This document shows positions 7,020 to 13,438 of a stretch of DNA of 15,716 bases, in pieces (the first letter of the stretch is position 1; each line of letters begins with the position of its first letter). The DNA comes from an uncultured Eggerthellaceae bacterium (GTDB lineage: Bacteria > Actinomycetota > Coriobacteriia > Coriobacteriales > Eggerthellaceae). The DNA lies in NCBI GenBank assembly GCA_946631805.1, contig CAMPAJ010000010.1:1-15716 (forward strand), in the 5' to 3' direction. A program made the translations under genes and the position numbers. The notes beneath the pieces are model-generated. The model ran no database searches. It was not told the DNA's origin and saw only the letters and a program-made list of their open reading frames with translations.

Positions 7020-8294
7020 CTATACCGCAATGCCCTGCGAGTGCCTGGCCTGAGCCAGCAGCGCTTCCAACTGCTCTACGGTGAAGGTGATGCCCGGTAC
7101 TTGCGGTTGAGGCACGGGCGCGCTCAGAGGGTCGTTCCCGAAGAAGCTGTCCATGTCCATGTCGAACGAGTCCATTATCTTCTCCACCGCGTTGAGCTTC
7201 GCATCGGGGTCGACGTCGGCATAGATGTTCAATGTCATCGAGACCGATGCGTGACCGAGATAGCTCGCAACAGTGCGGACGTCGGTTCCGGCAGCGATCA
7301 TCATTGTGGCGAATGTGTGCCGAAGGTCATGGAACGTGCAGTTGAAGCCGTTCATCTTGCAGAACGCAGCGTACTCCTTGCCGAGGAGCGATGGGTTGTA
7401 GGGGCGCGAGTCGGGCTCCTGGGTGCCGAGGATGAACGGGTCAGCGGAGCGCACCCCCATTCCCTCGAGGATGCGCATGGAATCTCTGCGCATGGCACAG
7501 AGCACTTCGAAGGTTCGCTTCGTGAGGGGGATGGTTCTGGCCGAGCTGTGGGTCTTGGGCTCCTTGAGGTAGTAGCCACCCTCTTTGAGCCCGAACGCGT
7601 GGCTCACGTTGATGGTGCAGTCGTCGTTCAGGTCCGACCAGCGGAGCGCGCAAATCTCGCCCCTGCGCATGCCCGTGGTGAGCGCGAGCTCTATCGCCAT
7701 CGAGAGGGGCTGCCCTGGCGCCTGGCGTGCAAGGCCGAGCATGCGAGTTCGCTCCTCGCGATTGAGCGCGTTGATCTTGGTCTTCGATCGTTTAGGCGGC
7801 TTGCAGAAGTCGCACGGGTTCTTCGTCAACATGTCTTGGGCTACGGCCCACTTGAGCGCCTGCTTGAGCAGCCTGAACGGGTTCGTGACGGTTTTCGGGG
7901 AGTACCCCTCGGCTGTCATCTGCGCCATCCAGCCGTTTACCTCGGCGATACCTAGATCGCGTAGCTGCACGTCGCCGATGTATCTGCTGATCAAGGATGC
8001 GTCCTTGCGATAGCCTCGTATCGTTGATGGCTCGACGGTCGCGGCCTTCTCCTTGTAGTCCACGAAGGCTGTCATGAACTCGCGGACGGTGATCTTGCTC
8101 GTAGCCGCCGCGCCTTTCCTCTCGAGCTCCAGTATTAGCTCGTCGCGTTTCTTCCTCGCTTGCTTCTCGGTCTTGGCCTCGACCGTGTGGTAAGTGGGCA
8201 CTTGCTCACCTGACAACGGGTCGCGGTGGGATAGGACCACCTCCCACTTGTCGCTGTCGCCGCGCCTGCGCATGCCCCTGCTCGTATAGATCAT
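7020..8294 (-). CDS. int: Tyrosine-type integrase of an integrative element
   Basis: This is a 424-residue phage/ICE-type tyrosine recombinase. Residues 10-60 form an arm-DNA-binding domain (KWEVVLSHRDPLSGE...EKQARKKRDELI). Residues 68-160 form the SAM-like core-binding domain. The catalytic domain follows, with R210 in TGMRRGEICALRW, K247 in LKEPKTHSSARTI, H322 and R325 in HDLRHTF, H348 in YLGHAS and the nucleophile Y358 in NIYADV. All key residues are present, so the enzyme should be active. ATG 8294 has AAAGG upstream. The open frame to 8459 would translate the arm-site repeats and is not used. It lies about 220 bases from the tRNA-Asn junction, which is its expected target. Confidence 0.95.
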   Translation of the reverse strand: MIYTSRGMRRRGDSDKWEVVLSHRDPLSGEQVPTYHTVEAKTEKQARKKRDELILELERKGAAATSKITVREFMTAFVDYKEKAATVEPSTIRGYRKDASLISRYIGDVQLRDLGIAEVNGWMAQMTAEGYSPKTVTNPFRLLKQALKWAVAQDMLTKNPCDFCKPPKRSKTKINALNREERTRMLGLARQAPGQPLSMAIELALTTGMRRGEICALRWSDLNDDCTINVSHAFGLKEGGYYLKEPKTHSSARTIPLTKRTFEVLCAMRRDSMRILEGMGVRSADPFILGTQEPDSRPYNPSLLGKEYAAFCKMNGFNCTFHDLRHTFATMMIAAGTDVRTVASYLGHASVSMTLNIYADVDPDAKLNAVEKIMDSFDMDMDSFFGNDPLSAPVPQPQVPGITFTVEQLEALLAQARHSQGIAV

Positions 8295-8341
8295 CTCGCT
8301 GCCTTTCTCTCGCTTTTCCACCGTTTTTTGCGGCTGCGAAA

Positions 8342-8396
8342 AACCAACAATGGAACCAACATAGCAACCAACAAAAAACCAACAAGTGCTTGTTGG
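8342..8396. repeat. AACCAACA direct repeats, probable integrase arm sites
   Basis: AACCAACA occurs at 8342, 8354, 8366 and 8377, a spacing of 12, 12 and 11 bases, about one helical turn. The last copy runs into the dyad CCAACAAG-TG-CTTGTTGG (8379-8396). The position between the integrase start and the attachment core is that of arm-type or excisionase sites. Confidence 0.6.
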
Positions 8397-8511
8397 AACG
8401 CGTGAGAAACGTGAACAGCGGTTTATCTGCAGAATAGAAAAACCACAGGTCACACACATTTATCAGGTGTTATTGAGAGCCCAGAGCAGGGTTTTTATCA
8501 ACCCAGACCCC

Positions 8512-8556
8512 CTGTTAACCGGAGGGTTGTAGGTTCGAATCCTACCCGGGGAGCCA
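8512..8556 (+). other. attachment site: 3' half of tRNA-Asn(GTT)
   Basis: The sequence from the anticodon loop CTGTTAA (8512-8518, anticodon GTT at 8514-8516) to the CCA end is a standard tRNA-Asn 3' half. It has the 3' anticodon strand CCGGA, a five-base variable loop, T arm GTAGG-TTCGAAT-CCTAC (8529-8545), acceptor CCGGGGA, discriminator G and CCA. The 5' half is missing. The bases before the loop (ACCCC) do not pair, and no D arm or TCCCCGG acceptor start is present. The tRNA is therefore interrupted exactly where tyrosine integrases often recombine, and this is the element's right-hand att junction. Confidence 0.8.
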
Positions 8557-8618
8557 GAAACTACTCGTACGAACCCCATTCGGGGTTCGTATTGTTTTGC
8601 CTGTGGGGAGCCAGAAAC
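8548..8618 (+). repeat. 14-bp direct repeat of the tRNA end (att-like)
   Basis: GGGGAGCCAGAAAC occurs at 8548-8561, spanning the tRNA acceptor end, and again at 8605-8618 after the terminator. The second copy is followed by two GGTCGCAA repeats 11 bases apart (8670-8677, 8681-8688). This resembles the att core plus arm-site layout on the left and may be the remnant of an older integration. Confidence 0.5.
8568..8597 (+). terminator. Intrinsic terminator of the tRNA-Asn gene
   Basis: TACGAACCCC (8568-8577), loop ATTC, GGGGTTCGTA (8582-8591) form a perfect 10-bp stem followed by TTGTTTT. It lies 11 bases after the tRNA CCA end and is presumably the native tRNA terminator retained at the junction. 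Confidence 0.75.
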
Positions 8619-8716
8619 CTTCACTGACCTGGTAAAACGTGCCAGTTTTATTTATCCCGAAAATCGTTTGGTCGCAAATAGGTCGCAACACGTCCTGCAT
8701 CGCGACCATCGCCTCG

Positions 8717-8810
8717 GGTGAACAAGGGACGGAGGTTTGTTCACGCGCGTGCGCGCTGACTCTACGGCAATCTTTTAATCGCGTGAACAAACCTCCGTCC
8801 CTTGTTCACC
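8717..8810. repeat. REPIN-like element: 31-bp perfect inverted repeat
   Basis: Bases 8717-8747 are the exact reverse complement of 8780-8810, with a 32-base centre. Each arm also folds by itself: GTGAACAA (8718-8725) pairs with TTGTTCAC (8737-8744) around GGGACGGAGG. A near copy lies at 9142. Two inverted REPs in tandem are the form mobilised by REP-associated (RAYT) transposases in other bacteria; no transposase is visible here. Confidence 0.75.
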
Positions 8811-9089
8811 CTCCATCATCGATTCAAGATGCTCAACGACGGACAGGCTTGTTTCCGCTATCGCGTTACCCTCCCTTGCGAGCGACACGCTCTCGTCCAG
8901 AAGAGACCTGTTTTCCCTCAGCAGCGATGCGATGCCCCTCAGGCACAGGAAAGAAGCGAGGGACGCCGTCAGCGAGGCGTATTCCGGCGTATCATCCTTC
9001 CCCTCCGCGACAAGCTTGGAAAGGGATTCTCGGACGCTTTGCGCCCAAACATCCGCCTCGTTCAGGTACTGGCTCGCGTCGATGTCCAT
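8775..9089 (-). CDS. Small helical protein of unknown function with a REP-derived tail
   Basis: The protein has 104 residues from ATG 9089, which has AGGAG 7 bases upstream; a TTG at 9104 is less likely. It begins MDIDASQYLNEADVWAQSVR and is helical throughout, with no membrane segment or known motif that I can name. The last eleven or so residues (GEQGTEVCSRD) and the stop are encoded by the left-reading arm of the REP inverted repeat, so the original C-terminus was probably replaced by insertion. A minus-strand TATAAT lies at 9132-9127, right beside the second REP copy. The gene is bracketed by REP sequences on both sides. Confidence 0.6.
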   Translation of the reverse strand: MDIDASQYLNEADVWAQSVRESLSKLVAEGKDDTPEYASLTASLASFLCLRGIASLLRENRSLLDESVSLAREGNAIAETSLSVVEHLESMMEGEQGTEVCSRD

Positions 9090-9126
9090 TTCCCATCTCC
9101 TCAATCGCCGATGAAAAGATATCGGA

Positions 9127-9132
9127 ATTATA
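9127..9132 (-). promoter_or_regulatory. -10 box of the small REP-flanked gene
   Basis: TATAAT on the minus strand, 38 bases before ATG 9089, is preceded directly by TG. No good -35 is seen at normal spacing. The upstream DNA is the REP copy at 9142-9182. Confidence 0.4.
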
Positions 9133-9141
9133 CATCCCCAG

Positions 9142-9195
9142 GGCGAACAAGGGACGGAGGCTTGTTCACGCGCGTGAGCGCTGGTGAACGAGGGA
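9142..9195. repeat. Second REP copy
   Basis: Bases 9142-9182 match 8717-8757 with three differences over 41 bases. From 9183, GGTGAACGAGGGA repeats the beginning of the unit once more with one change. It lies between the small gene's promoter and the end of the phosphatase gene. Confidence 0.7.
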
Positions 9196-9224
9196 TGCCG
9201 GCCGCAATCGCCCCGAATAGACGG

Positions 9225-11684
9225 TTAGTTAATCTGCTGCTCCCGAGCTGGTCCCTTGTACATCAGTCCGAGCATCGTGATGTCGTCGGACTGCGAAGCA
9301 TCCCCCACGAACGCCGCAATCCTCTCGTGCACGAACGGCAGCACTTCATTGGGATCCGCGTTTGGCGCATCGTTCAGGGCACTGAGGAGCCTCTCTTCGC
9401 CGAACAGCTCGCATTCGGCATCGGTCGCCTCGGTCACGCCGTCGGTGTACTGGAGCACAGCATCGCCCGGGCGCAGCATCACGGTGTGATTGCGGAATCG
9501 GTACTTCTCGGGAAGCTCATCGTAATCTTCCTGCGCAAACGAAGCCAGCGCCACAGCACCGTTCGGCTTATTCGGCACATCCCACGCACCGTTCTGGAAC
9601 AACGCGAGCTTCTCGTGCCCCGCATCAGCATAGACGAGCTTGCCGGTAGAGATCTCGAGCACGCCGAGCCAAGCAGTCGTGAACATGTCGTCATCGTTCT
9701 TTTCGGAAAGATCCGCATTGGCTTTGGTCAGCACGCTCGCCGGATCAAGCCCCGAAAGCGCTTCCATCTTGATAATAGCCTTCGACTGCATCATGAACAG
9801 GGCAGCAGGGATGCCTTTGCCCGATACATCAGCCACGACGAGCGCCAAGTGATCGCCATCCACCAAGAAGAAGTCATAGAAGTCGCCGCCAATCTCCTTG
9901 GCGGGTTCCATGGTTGCGAACAAATCAAACTCGCTGCGCTCGGTCAAGGCCGAAGTGATGTCGGGCAACGTGTTGGTCTGAATGCTCGCCGCCATGCTCA
10001 AGTCAGCCTTCACCATCGCCAACGATTCTTTGAGTGCACCGACCGTTTGATTGATGTCGTCCGAAAGCGACGAGAGCTCAGAAACCGTGCGCACATCGAT
10101 CACGACATCCAGATCTCCTTCTGTGATCTGGCCGAGCTGCCGATTCATCTTTCGAATGCCGCGCACGACAACAAGCTTGATAACGGCATATATAACGAGG
10201 AACAGTGCTGCGAAGACGAGCACTTCCATAAACGACATGATGAGCACCGACGCGTCGCGGGAGGCGTTGGCCTCTGCTACGGGCAGCAACGCGATGATAC
10301 GGTAGCCTTCGACTTCGCGGTATACGGCGTTGCATTCCTCGCCGTCGAACTCCGTGGTGAACAGCTCGGTCGCGCTGGCTTTGGACGTATCCGACACGAG
10401 CGCGTCCACCGCTTTGCCGCTATCGTCGCCATGTGTGCTTATGACGCTTCCCTGCTCGTCAACGACGACGAGCACGCCAGTTTGACCCACATGGCGGTTT
10501 CTTACCGACGCTTCGACGTGCGACGAGAGGTCACCCAGGAAGTTCTGCGCATCGTAGCCTACCTGCACGAAACCGCCTTCAACAGAAACGCCGGCATACT
10601 TGCGCGAGGTGCTGGCGTCGTAGGCGATGGGCTGATACCCCTGCACGAGCTGCGTTTGACCGCTTCCCGACAACAGGACGAGAAATGCCGCAGATTGCTC
10701 GCCCGAAGCCATGTCGAACCCGATGAAATCCGGATTGGTGCTCGCCGTTATGATGCCGTTTGCATCAACGACGTTTATTTCTGCGACATTGAGCTCATCC
10801 GCGAGCTCTGCGCATTTGCCGCTCGTCGCCGACTGCACCGACGCTAGCTCCGCGGCGGCACGCTGCGTAAGTTCGAGCAGATTGGCATCCGAGGCTTCGG
10901 TGATATCCTGCTCGACGTCATCGATATTCAGCTGGAGTAACCTCGCGGTTTCGGCACGCGAAAGGTTCGTCTGCAAAAGCGCCGTGAACCCTACAGTGAT
11001 CAGGAACGCCACGATAATAGCGACGAGCATGCGGGTATGCAGGATGCGCGCCACGTTGCGCTCGGCAACCGGCGTCACCAAAGGCTGATGTTTGAGCAGC
11101 GTCACCGCCAACGATGAGAGCATCATCGAGAGGCCTACGCACGTGATCATTGGCAGTGCGCATGCTTGCGTTACCGCAAACGCCCGCTCGACCTGGTCAG
11201 CGTTCGTGAAGAACACGAGCATCAGGTGCAGGACTTCGGCCACGACACCCGTGGCGAACGACATGGAAAGGTTTGGTATATGCCGCTCGAAAAGATAGCG
11301 ACGCAAAAGCGCAGCGTAAATGCCCGAGAAGGCGGTCGCCACGCTGCAGGCTACTTGCGTGAACTCCCCCACGCCCCACATGACCGCAAGCCAACGTTCC
11401 ACGCCGCCGATGACGCCGGCGATTATGCCAGCTGGCCCGCCGAACAAAAGTCCTGCCGCCAACGGCGCGGCATCACGCACGTTCATCATGGCGCCGTTCA
11501 CGGGGATGCCTGCCTCGGTACCGTATATGGCAATGAGGCCGAACACGACTCCCACGACAACCTGCCAACCCCGTTCGGGCATGCGCGCCACGCCTGAACG
11601 CGTGCGCAAGAGCACCAGCACGACGGAAGCTGCCACTGGTAGCAACGTGGCAAATGCGAATTGCGCAATTATGGCAGCGTTCAT
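9225..11684 (-). CDS. Membrane SpoIIE/RsbU-type PP2C phosphatase with 5TMR-LYT and Cache sensor
   Basis: This is an 819-residue protein. Residues 1-200 form a 5TMR-LYT-type membrane domain (MMNVRDAAPLAAGLLFGGPAG is its hallmark). A helix at 215-238 leads to a large extracellular Cache-like sensor (about 240-465), then a helix at 478-503, a HAMP domain (505-553) and a short coiled segment. The SpoIIE phosphatase domain (586-807) keeps the metal-binding acids: D601 in EIGGDFYD, D619 in ADVSGKGIPAA, D748 in QYTDGVTE and D800/D801 in QSDDIT. It should dephosphorylate a serine on a STAS antagonist, very likely the divergent 11969 product. GAGG lies 10 bases before ATG 11684, a rather long spacing. 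The input signal is unknown. Confidence 0.93.
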   Translation of the reverse strand: MNAAIIAQFAFATLLPVAASVVLVLLRTRSGVARMPERGWQVVVGVVFGLIAIYGTEAGIPVNGAMMNVRDAAPLAAGLLFGGPAGIIAGVIGGVERWLAVMWGVGEFTQVACSVATAFSGIYAALLRRYLFERHIPNLSMSFATGVVAEVLHLMLVFFTNADQVERAFAVTQACALPMITCVGLSMMLSSLAVTLLKHQPLVTPVAERNVARILHTRMLVAIIVAFLITVGFTALLQTNLSRAETARLLQLNIDDVEQDITEASDANLLELTQRAAAELASVQSATSGKCAELADELNVAEINVVDANGIITASTNPDFIGFDMASGEQSAAFLVLLSGSGQTQLVQGYQPIAYDASTSRKYAGVSVEGGFVQVGYDAQNFLGDLSSHVEASVRNRHVGQTGVLVVVDEQGSVISTHGDDSGKAVDALVSDTSKASATELFTTEFDGEECNAVYREVEGYRIIALLPVAEANASRDASVLIMSFMEVLVFAALFLVIYAVIKLVVVRGIRKMNRQLGQITEGDLDVVIDVRTVSELSSLSDDINQTVGALKESLAMVKADLSMAASIQTNTLPDITSALTERSEFDLFATMEPAKEIGGDFYDFFLVDGDHLALVVADVSGKGIPAALFMMQSKAIIKMEALSGLDPASVLTKANADLSEKNDDDMFTTAWLGVLEISTGKLVYADAGHEKLALFQNGAWDVPNKPNGAVALASFAQEDYDELPEKYRFRNHTVMLRPGDAVLQYTDGVTEATDAECELFGEERLLSALNDAPNADPNEVLPFVHERIAAFVGDASQSDDITMLGLMYKGPAREQQIN

Positions 11685-11968
11685 GGGCGAGCAACCTCAC
11701 TGATCCGATACGGCCCTTACAACTAACTATACGAGCGAAAAGCGAATCCGATTCCTCCGTTTTTTCACAGTGGTTTGCAATTCACGAAATACACGCATCA
11801 AATCGTTTATAAACGAAGCTCCCCGAATCAACGCCGCAACCATACGCGAATTGCTGTATAAAGGTAATGAAAGGCCATAGGCAAAAAATGGGGGCGCAAC
11901 CGCTGTTTCGCACCAGATTCCTTTGAACGATCGGCCGCCGATACGGGCGGCGTAGAGAGGAGCAAGGC
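11685..11968. promoter_or_regulatory. Divergent promoter region of the partner-switch module
   Basis: The 284-base gap holds a perfect palindrome TCGTTTATAAACGA (11803-11816), between the two gene starts, and a plus-strand TATAAA (11857-11862) preceded by TG, suitable as the -10 for the STAS gene. On the minus strand TATAGT lies near 11727. The palindrome could serve both directions. Confidence 0.4.
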
Positions 11969-12271
11969 ATGATTTCGATTACTAGGACGGTTTCCGGAGA
12001 CGTCAGTGAAATCGCGCTTGGCGGAAGGCTCGACGTAAAAGCGGCTCCCGAAGCCGAGGCAGCGTTCGCCGAAGCCGCCAAAGAGGCCAAGAACGTCGCG
12101 TTGAACATGGCCGATCTTGAATACATCGCAAGCGCCGGTTTGCGCGCTTTAAAACGTCTGAAGACCGACGTACGCGCCAACGGCGGCACGCTTACAGTCA
12201 GGAACGTGCAGGACAACGTTATGGAAGTGTTCGAGATGACCGGTTTCGCCGCAATGTTCAACATCGAATAG
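11969..12271 (+). CDS. STAS-domain anti-sigma factor antagonist
   Basis: This is a 100-residue single STAS domain. It begins MISITRTVSGDVSEIALGGRLDV, and the conserved loop DLEYIASAGLRAL carries S55, the serine that such antagonists have phosphorylated by their kinase and restored by a SpoIIE-type phosphatase. GAGGAG lies 6 bases before the ATG. The kinase gene follows after 24 bases, and the phosphatase is transcribed divergently, so all three steps of a partner switch are encoded together. In its unphosphorylated form it should bind the kinase and free that kinase's other target. No sigma factor is present, so the output may be a sigma factor elsewhere or a non-transcriptional target. Confidence 0.92.
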   Translation: MISITRTVSGDVSEIALGGRLDVKAAPEAEAAFAEAAKEAKNVALNMADLEYIASAGLRALKRLKTDVRANGGTLTVRNVQDNVMEVFEMTGFAAMFNIE

Positions 12272-12295
12272 TTGCGCGTAGGAGGGAGGCCGGAT

Positions 12296-12706
12296 ATGAA
12301 AAGCATCACCGTTCCCGCAACCGATAACGATCCTTACCCCGTTACGGAATTCGTGAAGAAAGAACTCTCCCTTTACGATTGCCCAGACCGAGCGTTGTAC
12401 CAGGTCGAAGTTGCCATCGAGGAAATCCTGGTCAACATCGTAAGCTATGCGGGGCTCACAGGCGATGACGGCGTGGAAATCCGCTGCGAGGTGCTCGACG
12501 ACCCTCTGCGCGTAATCGTGCAGTTCCTCGACGATGGGATTCCTTTCGATCCACTCGAAAAACCCGACCCCGACACATCGCCCGAAGCCATTATGAACCG
12601 GGTCGGAGGCTTGGGCATTTTCATGGTCAAGCAAATGATGGACGAGGTGTCGTACGCCTACGAAAACGGCAAGAACACGCTCACCATCTTGAAGCGGCTG
12701 CAATAA
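12296..12706 (+). CDS. RsbW-like serine kinase / anti-sigma factor
   Basis: This is a 136-residue GHKL ATPase of the RsbW/SpoIIAB type. The N box is VAIEEILVNIVSYAG with E43 and N47, the G1 box is FLDDGIPFDP (D79/D80, G81), and GGLGIFMVKQMMDEVSY (104-120) is the G2 loop. Such proteins phosphorylate a STAS antagonist and hold a sigma factor or other partner inactive. AGGAGGGAGG (12280-12289) lies before ATG 12296, so this start is preferred to the TTG at 12272. It forms an operon with the STAS gene and is followed by an intrinsic terminator. Confidence 0.92.
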   Translation: MKSITVPATDNDPYPVTEFVKKELSLYDCPDRALYQVEVAIEEILVNIVSYAGLTGDDGVEIRCEVLDDPLRVIVQFLDDGIPFDPLEKPDPDTSPEAIMNRVGGLGIFMVKQMMDEVSYAYENGKNTLTILKRLQ

Positions 12707-12725
12707 CTGTTAGACCGTTACACGA

Positions 12726-12758
12726 AAAAGAGCCGGAGGATGTACCCCCGGCTCTTTT
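12726..12758. terminator. Bidirectional intrinsic terminator
   Basis: AAAAGAGCCGG (12726-12736) pairs perfectly with CCGGCTCTTTT (12748-12758). The T and A runs flank an 11-bp stem, so it can end the plus-strand kinase operon and the minus-strand gene that stops at 12781. Confidence 0.85.
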
Positions 12759-12780
12759 CCATCTATCGAACGACGTTGCC

Positions 12781-13191
12781 TTAGAATTCCTCGGTTGCAA
12801 CGGGGGCCATGAGGTTCTCGTAGTAGGTCACCTTGGCCTCTTCCAGATGGAGGATGCCCATGGTCCAGCCGTTGGCCTCATACATGGGCTTGAGCTGCGG
12901 CATCGCGGCGAACGCAGCATCGACGAGCACAGGATCGTCATCGCACACGGCCTTGCCGGCCACGCGCACCCAGCTCGTGCCGTCGGGCTTCGTAGCGCAA
13001 ATCGCCACGTTCGGGTTGGCCTTCAACTGCGCATACACGGCCTTGTGGGTGCCGATGCCCAGATAGAACTGGCCCTCGTGGTACATCTGAAAACCAAGCG
13101 GGCGCAGCTCGGGCGCACCGTCAGCTACGGTGCCGAAATAGAATACGCCGCATTCCGCCAAATACTCGCTGAGCTCCTGCTGTACTGTCAT
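12781..13191 (-). CDS. Pyridoxamine 5'-phosphate oxidase family protein
   Basis: This is a 136-residue split-barrel flavin-binding protein. The pattern YFGTVADGAPELRPLGFQMYHEGQFYLGIGTHKAVYAQLKANPNVAICA is that of the PNPOx-like family, followed by WVRVAGKAV and the C-terminal LEEAKVTYYENL. Members bind FMN, F420 or haem and do varied redox or degradative chemistry, so the substrate cannot be named; true PdxH proteins are longer. AAAGGA lies 7 bases before ATG 13191. It is a single-gene unit with its own promoter (13355-13383) and a leader of about 157 bases that contains several hairpins. Confidence 0.9.
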   Translation of the reverse strand: MTVQQELSEYLAECGVFYFGTVADGAPELRPLGFQMYHEGQFYLGIGTHKAVYAQLKANPNVAICATKPDGTSWVRVAGKAVCDDDPVLVDAAFAAMPQLKPMYEANGWTMGILHLEEAKVTYYENLMAPVATEEF

Positions 13192-13383
13192 ACTGCGTCC
13201 TTTCGTCGTCGGGGCAACGCCTTTACGCGTCCGTTGCCGATTTTGCAGGCGTTGCTATTCGCACCAGCCTCAAGATCGTCCCTCCTGTTCAGGAGGGCAA
13301 TGGGGATTGGCAGCAACCCATGCACGCCAAGCCATCCTACTTGATGACCATATAAGCGTATATTACGCCTTAGCACGCCGCAA
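13192..13383 (-). promoter_or_regulatory. Promoter and long structured leader of the PNPOx-like gene
   Basis: On the minus strand, TTGCGG (13383-13378) and TACGCT (13360-13355) are 17 bases apart. A dyad GCGTA-TAT-TACGC (13356-13368) overlaps the -10. The leader contains CCCTCCT-GTTC-AGGAGGG (13280-13297) and a GGCAACG element (13213-13219) that can pair either with CGTTGCC (13232-13238) or, shifted as GCAACGCC, with GGCGTTGC (13248-13255). This pairing lies just before the ribosome-binding site. Confidence 0.4.
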
Positions 13384-13438
13384 CGTAAACAAGAGGGAGC
13401 GGAAAAGCGCGCGCAAGGTTCAACCATTACTTGAAAGC

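Noticed and set aside
8342..8384. CRISPR-like array
   Set aside because: Repeats are only 8 bases with 3-4-base gaps; no CRISPR spacer structure and no cas genes.
8295..8459. N-terminal extension of the integrase to 8459
   Set aside because: It would translate the arm-site repeats; AAAGG before ATG 8294 and the start of the arm-binding domain fix the shorter start.
8481..8556. Complete tRNA-Asn gene
   Set aside because: The 5' acceptor strand, D arm and 5' anticodon strand are absent; only the 3' half is present.
8802..10847. Long plus-strand open frame of 681 codons
   Set aside because: It is antisense to the phosphatase gene and the small REP-flanked gene. Its composition is rich in H, R and E, typical of a shadow frame in GC-rich DNA, and it has no recognisable domain.
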